Shown here: piece after piece, positions 1-10,330 of the stretch | How the letters are laid out: each line of letters begins with the position of its first letter | Position numbering within the stretch: the stretch's first letter is position 1 | Origin: Phoronis australis | Taxonomy: Eukaryota > Phoronida > Phoronidae | Length of the DNA stretch: 64,000 bases | NCBI GenBank assembly: GCA_002633005.1 | Contig: NMRA01000031.1 | Location: forward strand, 963,004 to 1,027,003 | Direction of reading: 5' to 3' | The notes under the pieces: generated by a model | Databases searched by the model: none | What the model was told of the DNA's origin: nothing | What the model saw: the letters and a program-made list of their open reading frames with translations, nothing else | Program-made: the position numbers and the translations under genes

Positions 1-566
1 GTATTTTCATAGGTCTTCAGGTGTATACTTTGTGTTACTTCGTGACTGTGAAGGAAAAGTTCCAAGTAGAAATTTGTTTCTGGCATTCTAATGCTGTGCT
101 AATCTCGTATGTTGGTAAATTTGTTTTTAATTCTATGTTTCTGTGGTGTTTTAAGCAACTGAGGTATAGGATGTGCTTGTATTATGAAGATTACTCACAT
201 TTTGCCCCTAGCCCATTGAGGAGACAATGACCATGCCTTTCCATTTTGCAAAGTATGCCCTCTACTGGCCACTTTATGGTACCAATAAACAACCCTAGAA
301 GGATACCGTATGCGGTGCAATTGTGGGCGCATTTCAACGCTCCGCGTTGCTCTTGTTAATACTTCTGTCTTCTTGTTTTTTCTTACCGGTACCGCATTTT
401 TGCCAATATCAGTTTTCTGGTTAGCGGACTACTCCTCGAATAAGATAATTCGACATGCACTGGGCGATAAGCAATGTTTTAAAAGCTATGGACATCTAAT
501 TTGGTCATTGTGTGTTGTTTCTATTTGTTTTAGCATAACTTAGTTGTATATTAAAAGAATAATCCA

Positions 567-603
567 TATTGTAGGTACCCACTATTACTAAGTTGGCTGT
601 AAC
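567..603 (+). repeat. Decayed partial duplicate of the DH exon start
   Basis: gtaggtacccactattacta at 571 is repeated with few changes at 613. The 42-bp spacing is a multiple of three. The upstream copy includes the acceptor but reaches TAA after SWL, so it is unlikely to be used. Confidence 0.75.
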
Positions 604-616
604 CATTATACTGTAG

Positions 617-731
617 GTACCCACTGTTGCTAAGTCGGCTGTACAAGTCTACTCCTGCTCATCACAAAGATAAGGAACCTGTGAAGGAGTCTCTACACAA
701 GATTGAACACATCCTGGAACATATCAACAGT
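617..731 (+). CDS. RhoGEF exon: end of DH domain
   Basis: Acceptor ctgtag at 611-616 and donor gtaagt at 732. One leading base plus 38 codons, ending in phase 0. It encodes the RYPLLL-type motif and the helix with KIEHILEHINS. A partial copy of its 5' end lies 42 bp upstream (567-603), with its own acceptor, but is closed by a TAA. Confidence 0.8.
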
Positions 732-3700
732 GTAAGTGGTCATTTGGGAAATTAAAGCTGCCATCAACCCGTTTTCTAACAGAAACACTTAAAAAAAAAA
801 ATTTTTGCAGGCGGACTGATACACGTTGTATCAGACGTGCGCAGGCCTCGCATGTGGGCCCATTACACTGATCACCTGGAACTATTTTTAAGCTTTATTG
901 ATATATGGTTAAAACCGAGCTGAGGAGCTAGAAACCTGACTCAAGGGTTTAGCAGTGTGACCTGGTGGGACTCGAACCCACAACCTCGATTAAAGAAAGC
1001 GGGCACTTATCAACCAGTCCGCACTGCCTCCTCTATTCAGAAATGCTTGCTTTTTGCTTACATTAATTAGTGTGCTGTTCTCAAGTTGTTCGGAAATAAC
1101 AAAGCTGGTTATTTCCATGCTCAGGAATAAGTTCTAATTTGAGTCGTTATCAGTTTTATTGTGATATGTGATCTGAATCGAAAAACGGGCATAAAGTTGG
1201 ATTTACAGCAGATCTTTCTCTGAATAACATGATGAAAGTTGTGTATACTGTCATTTGTAATAACTGATTAAGCGACATCTAGTGACTATACAGAGAAATC
1301 TCACCAATTTCAGACAAAAATAACGCCAACCGTGGTCGCAAAAATTGTTAGAGCCACAATGGAGAACGCGAGCATGAGTTCAGTTGAAAACTTAATTTGT
1401 TTCTTACTTGCAGTTGCTCGGTTCAACTGTAACATACAAAAAACGTTCTATAAGACAATTGAACAATACGTTGATCGTTTACAAAGTTACAATACTAATA
1501 TTAAACATTGCATAACTTATTCGGACAACATCAAACTACTTGAGGCAACGCTAATTAAAGTTACAATTATGTTGAAGTTCTGACTATACAACAAAACTTA
1601 AGTACAAAATACTTACACCAATTTGCGGCATAAATCAAGACTAAACTCAGAATATACTAAACTCAAGGTACATGTAAGGACGTTGAAGTACGAATGAGCT
1701 AAATTGGCACGCGTTACAGCTATAAACCATGGTCTGCCAAACAGTCTTACATATGCAAAATTCTATTGAAGAATTAATCACCTGAAAAAATATAAGGTAG
1801 AAACTGGAGAGCAAATAGATAAACCACCAACAGATGGCGAATACAGTCAGACTACTAACGCAAGAGTGCGTCGGCACTTACAGCCAACAATGCACTATCT
1901 TCTTTTTTCAAATGCTTCTAACATTGTTTTGAATAGTTTTTTCAATATGGTGTCTGTTGGTAACTGACATACAGAACTTAAATATGGAGAAGCATCGTTA
2001 TAGAGAATCGTTATCTTGTTTATTTTTCTAGAAAACTGGAGGCTCAGCTGGTCTGAGGGTGAAACAGAGATTGTCAAAGAAAAGTAAAGATGTGGAAAAT
2101 CTGGAGATAGTCAAGGTGTGTAGTGTACCTGTAGTGTACCTTCATAGTTTACCTGTACATTGTACCTGTAGTGTACCTGTACATTTAACCTTAACAGTGT
2201 ACCTGATAGAATGTCCCTGTGCAGTGGGCCACTGCAGTGCGCCGGTGTAGCTGTACAGTGCGCCAGTACAGTGCGCCAGTACAGTGCGCCTGTACAGTGC
2301 GCCTGTGCTGGACTTGTTGAGATGCAACTAAGGGCCACAAATTCAGCTGTCTGCCTCAAGTGAATTATAACTCAGCTCATTGGCCAATGTAAGTTGCCAG
2401 TACAGTGAATGGCAAAAAATTCATTAATTTAGACAGGTGACTTTACGTTACTCATAGTGTAAGGGAGTCAGTGACGTGAACATTTATTCTACTATTCTTT
2501 AAAGTTACTAAATAGTAATCATCAATGTAGTACCCACAATTTCAATAAGCTGGTAATTAATATTCAATGGCTGCTATCGCCGATAGCTCACCTTGCGCAC
2601 ATCAGAAGCAAGAATTTACGTTCACCAAGTACAAGAAATCCAACAAGTGAGACTTCACCTCACTGCTCGCCATGCAAAGACAAAAAACATTTTTCAGTAA
2701 TTATTTTCGATATTTCTGTTATGGAACTACAATTTTTGGAAGTTTTTGCCATGAAATATGTACAGATGCATGATATCTAGAACACACATACACCAAACAT
2801 GCAGCTCATAAAAACTTAGGACAATCAGTTCATATTACTCCCAGTTGAAAATGCAAGGCGGTCACCGTACCGGGTGAGAGCCCCCCCACCCGGCCAGACC
2901 AGGCAAAGGATTGCATCATAGTAACGTGTAAAAAATACCTCCAATATCTTTTGTTTGTGAGCATACACCATTCTATCTTTCTTAGTCACTAAGAGATTGC
3001 CTTGGATTTTGTCGTCCCCCAAAGATCAGTTCAAACCTTGCGATTACATTCTCGCCACGTTTCCGGAATAAGAAACGCTCCCCCATTTTTGTGCACCAAG
3101 GCAAATGGCCCGAAGCAATGTCACGGTGTGCGCTTGCGTTTGGTGAAGCACGTCTGGTACGTAAAAGCAACTATTTTGCGGGTAACAAAATGATGATTAA
3201 AGTTGGGATTTTACTCCGTGTGTTGAAATGATGAATAAAATAGCGATAATAATGACGATTGAAAGGTACATGTAAACAGGCCTTTTGTCTCGGAGGAAAT
3301 CTCTTGTCAGGGAAAGCGAAATCCAGGTAATAAACAAACTGCTGTCAAACAAGACTTAGTTATATTTGGTGTGACATTAATCGACAGTTTCTCTTGGAAC
3401 CCATAGGTGGCGTTAGATGCTCTTAACTGGAACAGACAGGAATCTCAGGTCATTATTAGTGGTCCAGTCAGAGTGTGTCAGCCAAGTGATAGTACATGGG
3501 TGAAGAAGGTGAAGCAGATGAAGTGGGCTCACCTTCATGGTCTACTGGTCACTCTTGGAAAGGTAAGATGTGGTCAGAAATATTGACCTCCCATCTCATT
3601 TTTACATAGCCTTTCCATCTGAACTGACGTCCTGGGCAGAAATATTGACCTCCCATCTCATTTTTATATAGCCTTTCCATCTGAACTGACGTCAGAAGTT

Positions 3701-5036
3701 TATATCAAATGAAATTAATGAAAATGCAACCTGAAAGTAAACCAGATTAAATTGAAAATTGCTCCCAATCTCAGAGATAAAATCCCCGCCATTTCTCTTC
3801 CATTGACTTCACTTCGCGTTGTCCTTGAAACATTAGTATTGCAACTCACTAACGTTCCCAAAGTAAATCACCTGATGTGCTTATTTCCAGCCGGACTATT
3901 ACGATGTAAGCAAACAGATGTTGGTATTCCCCAAATCCAGCCGACTGCAGCAGGGTGCTTTAGTGTTTGTGAAAGAAAAGGCAGGAAAGTTCACACTATT
4001 TAAGGTATGTATGTTTATGTCTGCGACTTACAAATATTGTGTTGAATTGAGTCTGGACTCCATTTTGATGTAGAGTAATTTTCAGAAACAAAATTGATGT
4101 TCGTCTCGTCGAAAATTGGCGAAATTTCATTTAACAATTTTCTGCCCATTTTCAAATGACTTTCAGAGTTAGTGTTCTTTTTGTCTAACTTCCTATTGGG
4201 TTTTCAACATAACTTCAACTGAGTCAGGTTAATTTCGACAAAATTCAACAACTTTTTGCAATACTTGTGATTTTGCTTGCGTTTTTTGATAAATGAAACG
4301 CATAAATTACTTTTAGCTGTGTTGTTACCTTCAGTGTGATATAGTTGAGGCTGACCAGTGAATCGCTGGCCGATTATTAAGATAGTTAATAACAACACAA
4401 AACATAACAATAATTGTGATGTAAGTGATGATATAGCTTTATTCACAACAAGTGATCGGAGGGGGTATAAAGGTATTGTTAATACAACTATGTTGAAAAA
4501 TTAAATAAAGCAAATTAAAAATACATTTTTAAGTATAGAGCAAGAAGTCGACATTGGAAACTTCATAGTGAAATTTAATCAAATTTGCTGTGGTATCTTC
4601 ACATTGAAGCAATCAATGAATTCCATTCAGTCTAGGGTGTAGTAATGTTTGCTTTGGAACTCTAACTTGCTGTATTAAAGAACCAGAACAAACACTTCCT
4701 GCACAAAACATAAACCAAAAGATGGCACTGCCGGGACTTTGAAGGAGTGGAAAGCTGCTCTACTGCCACTAAGCAATCAAATTTTATTTCATTTCCAATT
4801 TCTTCTAGGAGCCAGTGTTTCTGGATAAGAGTTTGGTGTCGCTTAATACGGATTACTCTGAAGCATTTGAGCTTCTTTCTGTTGGTGACGACCTGTCTGT
4901 GATACGGTGCGAAGAGCAAGCTGAGACAGATGTGTGGTTTAGTCATCTCAAGCACATCTCTTTGAGTCTCGGTCGATGGAAACAAAGACGATCAGCACTA
5001 GCTAACATCATGATGAAGAATAAAATACATTCCTAG
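617..5036 (+). CDS. Rho GEF, C-terminal part (end of DH domain plus PH domain), 5 exons
   Basis: Exons 617-731, 2032-2115, 3407-3562, 3891-4004 and 4809-5036 all have AG/GT borders and join in frame to give 231 residues up to a TAG stop. The first exon reads YPLLLSRLYKSTPAHHKDKE, the typical last conserved region of a DH (Dbl homology) domain, where bound Rho GTPases are held for GDP/GTP exchange. A 28-residue basic linker follows, then a PH domain: strands around WAHLHGLLVTLGK and ALVFVKEKAGKFTLFKEPVF, and a C-terminal helix with the invariant Trp in DVWFSHLKHIS. The protein ends shortly after with a basic tail. The N-terminal part and most of the DH domain lie left of the window. Family membership (Dbl-type RhoGEF) is clear; I cannot assign the subfamily. 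Such proteins act at the membrane or cytoskeleton to activate Rho/Rac/Cdc42. Confidence 0.8.
830..1036 (-). mobile_element. tRNA-derived SINE (minus strand)
   Basis: Read on the minus strand, 1016-1003 looks like a tRNA A box (TGGTTGATAAGTGC) and 978-967 is an exact B box (GGTTCGAGTCCC), spaced as in a tRNA head. The head lacks an intact acceptor stem, and a non-tRNA body follows to about 830, ending near an A-rich/T-rich run. It lies in a RhoGEF intron. This is a retroposon rather than a working tRNA. Confidence 0.65.
2032..2115 (+). CDS. RhoGEF exon: DH-PH linker
   Basis: Acceptor tttttctag at 2023-2031, donor gtgtgt at 2116, 28 codons, phase 0 on both sides. It encodes a Lys/Arg-rich linker (GLRVKQRLSKKSK) then DVENLEIVK. 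A simple repeat of gtgtacctgta-type units starts immediately after its donor. Confidence 0.7.
2116..2310. repeat. Short tandem repeats, gtgtacctgta- and cagtacagtgcgc-type
   Basis: Diverged 11-13 bp units: gtgtacctgta variants at 2118-2190 and gcgccagtacagt/gcgcctgtacagt units at 2237-2305. Overlapping ORFs on both strands are products of the repeat. Confidence 0.75.
3407..3562 (+). CDS. RhoGEF exon: start of PH domain
   Basis: Acceptor ccatag at 3401-3406, donor gtaaga at 3563, 52 codons, phase 0. It encodes the first PH strands: QVIISGPVRV followed by KKVKQMKWAHLHGLLVTLGK. No stop in the chosen frame, and phase agrees with both neighbours. Confidence 0.75.
3575..3693. repeat. Tandem duplication, two ~57-bp copies with 62-bp period
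   Basis: cagaaatattgacctcccat begins at 3575 and again at 3637. Each copy runs to gaactgacgtc and they differ by about one base. Intronic. Confidence 0.9.
3891..4004 (+). CDS. RhoGEF exon: middle of PH domain
   Basis: Acceptor ttatttccag at 3881-3890, donor gtatgt at 4005, 38 codons, phase 0. It encodes PDYYDVSKQMLVFPKSSRLQ and then a LVFVKEKAGKFTLFK strand pair typical of PH sheets. Confidence 0.75.
4809..5036 (+). CDS. RhoGEF terminal exon: end of PH domain and stop
   Basis: Acceptor ttctag ending at 4808. 75 codons and a TAG stop. It holds the last PH strands (SEAFELLSVGDDLSVIRC) and the C-terminal helix with the conserved Trp in TDVWFSHLK, then a basic tail RWKQRRSALANIMMKNK. Confidence 0.8.
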   Translation, partial: EPVFLDKSLVSLNTDYSEAFELLSVGDDLSVIRCEEQAETDVWFSHLKHISLSLGRWKQRRSALANIMMKNKIHS

Positions 5037-5985
5037 GTACACCATTGGATGCATGTGATTGACATCACTGGTTCTATCTGGGTTAGTCGGCTAAGACATC
5101 TGATTGGAAGTCGTTATGGAAAACTAATCAGAGCTCTTACCCAGTTGTCTTATTGGCAGAACTGGTGAAGTCAATCAAGTGTATCCGTTGTGTCAACCCT
5201 GTGGTGCAGCTTCCGTTGGAGAAATGTGAATCTGTGGACAAGAGTAATAATAAGAATTATTTGTGATACAATGGATGAACCACTTTCATTTTCTACCAAA
5301 TTCTTGCAACATTTGGTTAGTCACCACTTATTTAACACAATAATGAAAATGGTCATTGTCCATTGCTCAAAGTCTGATTGGTGTGAGTGATGGCTACTTT
5401 ACCAAATGTTTACGGCATCTACTCCCTACAAATTATGAAGGTAATAGACTGGAGGAATGTCTTCAATCTTTATTTTTGTGGTGAAATTTGGCAGGGTGGA
5501 ATTTCACTTGTTGGTTGTATTGTGTGCTGTATAATGAAGAATTACTTCATTTATGTTCCTGAGCACTTATTTCTGTGCTTCAGGATGGTTGATATCTTTC
5601 TTAAGCCATTGACTTTGCATTGCATTGCCAACATGTTTGAGTTGAGATTGTTGAGGAATGTTCAAGTTTCTAGTCATAATAATTATGCCAAATGTAAATA
5701 TTAGTTTTATTTATTGTATGTGTAATTGACATCTTGCCTTTTGAAATGTTATCTCAGACATGTGCAGATATTCGTCACCCCAGATGACTGTTGCAAAATG
5801 CATGTATTACCACCTGTGTGACTTGCAACTGATCTTTTTAATGTTGGAGCTCTACCGATTTAACTGTATTATTCTGTAAATTGTCTGTTAAATGTATTGT
5901 TATGTAAACTGGCTATTTTCTTAAAAAATACAAAATAATTTATTGGTTAGCTCGAGGTTGATTCTCTCGTTTCTGGTAGCTTCAG
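5037..5985 (+). other. Probable 3' UTR and downstream flank of the RhoGEF gene
   Basis: AT-rich sequence after the stop with no credible coding exon. The 105-codon ORF at 5387-5704 has unremarkable composition and no domain I can see. The end of the transcript cannot be placed: I see no clear AATAAA. Confidence 0.4.
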
Positions 5986-6056
5986 CATGAGCGGCGCACC
6001 GTAGGGGGCAGGGGAGCAGCTATAGCGCCTCTTTTTTCAGTGCTGCGCTGCCCATG
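5986..6056. mobile_element. Short TIR element, CATGGGC family
   Basis: Ends CATGAGCGGCGCA and, on the other strand, CATGGGCAGCGCA. The interior carries gctatagcgcctcttttttcagtg. A close relative is at 12722-12796, and longer ones are at 47976 and 52043. Confidence 0.6.
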
Positions 6057-7164
6057 TTCAGGGGAATTGGAGGTTGGCAGTACTGGGTTCCCGAATGGGG
6101 TGCCCTCTGGTGGTGGAGTGAATAAACCTGGAATTGTAGTTGGGAATGGGGCAGTTGGCGGGAACAGAATGTGTGATAAAGAATGAGATGATGACAGCTG
6201 AATTGAGAATTAGGTTGTGAAGAGAAAAGGGTGGTGTTATTAAAAATAGTCACGAGGACAACTAGTGGTAGGGGGTAGATGTGGTGGTTCTAAGTTATAG
6301 AAATCAGGTGCACAGTTTGGGACATTGAGGCTGTTCGGAGAATATGCAAGTCAAATCAACCTTTTATATATTTATGGAACCAATTGTTTGTGGTAGATTT
6401 TATGGAAATGAACCATTTAATGGAAAATTGCTCCAAGTGGCCGGGCCTGTTCTAATTTAAAAGCGGGTTCTTTCGTGCTTTTCCTTTCGTTTCCTGTGAG
6501 TGTATTGCAGTTTTCCGAAAGCAAATAGTACTTCAAAGGTATGTCTTGGACAGCTGTTTTATAGTTAAAGTGATATTTCTCCGTTGTAGCCGTCATTGTT
6601 GAACTTTGAACCGAGGAGTTCTGGGGTTTAAAATATCGCGTTCACATATAGGATGCTGAATTTTAGTGCCCAATGCTTCGCCATCTCAAGTCGCTGAGTA
6701 TATGCTCCATTTTCGAATTAGCAATTTTAGGGTTGATCAACCTCAAAAAACTGAAACATTTTCTTGAGTCGCTGATTATTTAATGTTCTTGTTGGTAAGG
6801 GAAATCGAATTCTGTCAGGGTAAGGAATGGTATGTGACAGATTTTATCAGCTTAAAGGTATGTAGGGCCTTAGAAAAATGCCCAAATTTGACCAACTTCG
6901 GAATATATCTCAGACTTGAATGATTGATCGGATTCAAATGAAGCTTTCAGATACTATGCTCTAAACATTTTACTCTAATACGATGTGAGGTATTGTTTTA
7001 AAACCAGCAGCTATCAAAAAGGACTTGTGTGGGATTTTCATGAAAAAAACAAAAATTGCATATATAAAAAGAAATGGAAATGATAATTTAGAAAACTGTA
7101 GCAGCGTTTTTGAGATTTCATTTTTGAACATGTATATCAATCAAAATTTGGTCATGTCGTTTGA
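6057..7164. other. Intergenic, no gene seen
   Basis: Between the RhoGEF and Sp genes. Short ORFs only, with no recognisable exon, RNA gene or repeat structure. Confidence 0.4.
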
Positions 7165-7172
7165 TGCTATTG

Positions 7173-7328
7173 CAGTGCTGTAGTGGGGCGTACGCGCACG
7201 TAGGCGCAGTCAACCACCTTTTGGTATTTGGTCTTAGCGCCTACGCACCGTAAGTTACGTTCAGTGCTCAAGGTGATACGGTGGGCTTTGGGCGCCTACT
7301 TACCTCTAATTTTACCACTACAGCACTG
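7173..7328. mobile_element. hAT-type MITE, 156 bp, with perfect 8-bp target duplication
   Basis: The ends are exact 14-bp inverted repeats, CAGTGCTGTAGTGG and CCACTACAGCACTG. The element is flanked on both sides by TGCTATTG (7165-7172 and 7329-7336). An 8-bp duplication and a CAG terminus are hallmarks of the hAT superfamily. It has no coding capacity, so it would have been moved in trans. Confidence 0.9.
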
Positions 7329-8393
7329 TGCTATTGATGTGTCTTTCATATTTGCTTAAGTTCATTAAAACCCATGTTGACATGGCCGAATCAATGGCAG
7401 ATAATTGTGAAACCAAACCTCAAAAATTCTTCATGCTTACTATACTTTCGGAAACTTTTACTGTCACCAAGTTAAACATTATAATGTCGTAGATATTTAG
7501 CATTCAGCACAGGCTTGTAGATAAGGTCCTACATAACCTTGGGTGACTTAATACAAACTTCGGGGAAATGCGGTTTTAATAAAAAAATGTTTGCTTACAT
7601 CTCAGCAGTGTAGGGAATATCGACTCTGCTGACATCGCGCCGGAAATTTCCCATTGTGAATAAGTCAGGATCGCTGGCAATACAACACTGCAGCTACTGC
7701 GGGAGTGCTAAAAATATCGCAGTTATCGAGCTCACTATGAAAAATCACAAAACCTAAGGCGAAGAACATATTTTCTGAAATATCAAAATTTTTTTAATAA
7801 GTAGTTGATATTACGTAGCTGTCAACTCGAAACTGACGAATTAAACATTGTCAATCAGTGCCCATAACGTGTTTTAAGCTTAAAAAGATACCAAACTCGG
7901 TTTTGGCCTATTAGCAGATAGTAAAAACGACTTTCCCCATCCAGTTCCGAAATAAAATAATGCTCCGTAAACCTCTACCAGCACTCAAAAGTTTGACGGA
8001 AAAATTGAAAACTCCTTTTCTGCTATAGGCGAAGTACGTGCTCGGCAACTGTGTGAACAGGCTAAACACTAAGGACCATAATATTCAATCTGTGACATAG
8101 CGAGTATGATTTTTTGTCGATTCCTGCCTTTAACTGGTAAGGTTGGTGTCAATGATGCATTAGCAAGAGACAGAACGAGGATTGGTTGAAATCATTTAAA
8201 CAGGGTTTAGTATCCTTTTAAATGCTGATCAATTTGATGAAATAAAAAGAAAAACGTGTAATAGTAGACAGACGCCCATCGATGATATAGTACCGTCGAT
8301 TATTTTCCAGCTAATAATTTAAAACCGTCTACTATAACACCCATACTTATTGATCATGGGGCACTTGCATTTTAATCCAATTGTAAGAGTTTT

Positions 8394-8463
8394 ATGTTGT
8401 GTCCTGTGACTGAGTGTGGTACTAATTCATGTTGTGTCCTGTGACTGAGTGTGGTACTAATTC
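8394..8463. repeat. Perfect 35-bp tandem duplication
   Basis: Two identical copies of a 35-bp unit starting atgttgtgtcctgtgactga at 8394 and 8429. No change between copies, so it is recent. Confidence 0.95.
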
Positions 8464-10200
8464 AACTGAGGAACATAGAAGACATACAAACTTTGAGTCG
8501 GAGCTCAATCCCACGATAACTTTTCGTATTTAGCTGCCAGGGTTTTGCAATGCGTGCAGTACATGTAGGTATTCTGCTAATTTCACAGGCGCGGGGTCAC
8601 CTGGCGGGGCCCCGAAGATGTCGGATCTGAAATCAACGTCACAAATTTAACTGCCAGTCCACAGCGCACTGATTCAAAAAATTTCGATTGAAATTGATTT
8701 CGGTCGAGAGCTAGTCTCTCACTGCTTCATTGTCTATGTTGTGTTTGGTGTGTAACTAGCTATCCACATCTCCAGTACGTGATGCGACTGAGTTTTACCA
8801 TGAAAACTAAAAATGCGACACATTAGTCTACTGAGTGCTCGCCAATTCCTAGGGTACGCCTCATCGCCGGGGGAAAAATAATTTGGGCCAAATCATACCC
8901 AATCCAGTATTACCCCGGGCCAGCACATGTCATCATTCACTATACCAGAGTATTATGCAGACCTAAACTGACTCAGAAATAGTCAACTCTCATCCTATAA
9001 TATGCCTTAATAATCTGAACCGCATCCGACATTATAAATCAATATGGTGAAAGAACGACCCTGGCAAGTCCACTATACCAGAAAATTACGAAAATTGAAA
9101 AATCCACGCCGTGTGAGGGATACTTCCACCCTCCGACTGATGCAGTGTTTCGACTCGGCTAGTGATTATGTATAGACATGCAAGCAAACTGCCCGGGCTT
9201 TGTCCCGTTTATTTCGCCGGGTTACGGCTGACAAATGACTCGAAGTAGGCTTAGATAAAAACGAAAACCAAACGTATTCGAACTCCCCACTTTTAGAACC
9301 AGAGTCGAGTTGAAAGTATTAAGTACGACAGCGTCGCTCCGCCTAACACGCGTCCATGAATACCAAGGTATATGGGCGGGTAATGGTTTGTCATGGGCCG
9401 GGATTCTTTTGAAGTGAGGACGGATCTTACACCTTGGTCCCACCCTCACATCCAATCAATGACCTCAATTATTCAACCTTATTCGAACTCCGAATGCGCA
9501 TGCGTTGATTTACACTAAACTAGTTTCGCGACACCCACCATATCAATCACGCCCTCATGAGACCTCAACCTTTATTCAGTAAGTCTTCAGTCATACATCT
9601 GGTTATCCCAGGGGTGCCGTCCCGGCACGCACTTGTAATTCTTTGGAATTTTCACATTCACCGGTGTAATACCCTTGTTTATATTACTTATATTGCATTA
9701 CAAAATTACAAGCTAAACAATCAAATATCTAGTTTTCTGCGCTCGGCTTAATAAGAGCTGGGTTTGTGCAAATTGAAACACTGTACACTCCGAGTTTGAC
9801 AGGACTCGGAGAAGACTTAATATATGTTGCACTTAGCAGTAGCAAAAGGCATGACATGTTGCAAGTATCACGATACCGTTTACTCGTCTGTTCGGGCAGC
9901 TCGTAAATGGGTATCACGAAACCACTAAAAAAAATTTTCGCCACAAGTTGTTGTCAATCATTAGAAGCTGACTCACTGCCCGATAAAAACAAGTTCATGC
10001 GCTTAAAAATTACTCCTTGCATAATCTTCTTTCAAGACATATTTGTCTTCTTTAATTTTTATGTACTGTTAACTATTTGTATAAAATTGACAAATTTTAA
10101 GAAAAAAATCCTGATTTACATCAAATCAAAATGAACTGATGAGCGAACGAATTTACACGCCTCTTCCTTTGTCTTCAACATTAGGGCGGTGACTGTGCAC
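8464..10200. other. Intergenic region upstream of the Sp gene
   Basis: No exon or RNA gene recognised. It presumably contains the Sp promoter and 5' UTR, but I see no TATA box or clear GC box to place them. Confidence 0.35.
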
Positions 10201-10267
10201 ATGCGTGGAGTTAATACTCTGCCCCTTTTGGTAAAATTGTAATGGTTGTCGACATATTTTGATCAAA

Positions 10268-10330
10268 ATGACCTCTGTTTCGACGTCTAATCAGGCCAAA
10301 GATTACATGATGCCTGCGACATCAGCACAG
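10268..10330 (+). CDS. Sp exon 1 (start codon)
   Basis: ATG at 10268, 21 codons ([20 protein letters not shown] then Q), donor gtgagg at 10331, phase 0. Short N-terminus ahead of the Sp box. Confidence 0.8.

Noticed and set aside
967-1020. tRNA gene
   Set aside because: A and B boxes are present but the acceptor stem and cloverleaf are incomplete and a SINE body follows.
2059-2359. Overlapping Cys/His/Thr-rich ORFs on both strands
   Set aside because: Products of the short repeats next to the RhoGEF exon.
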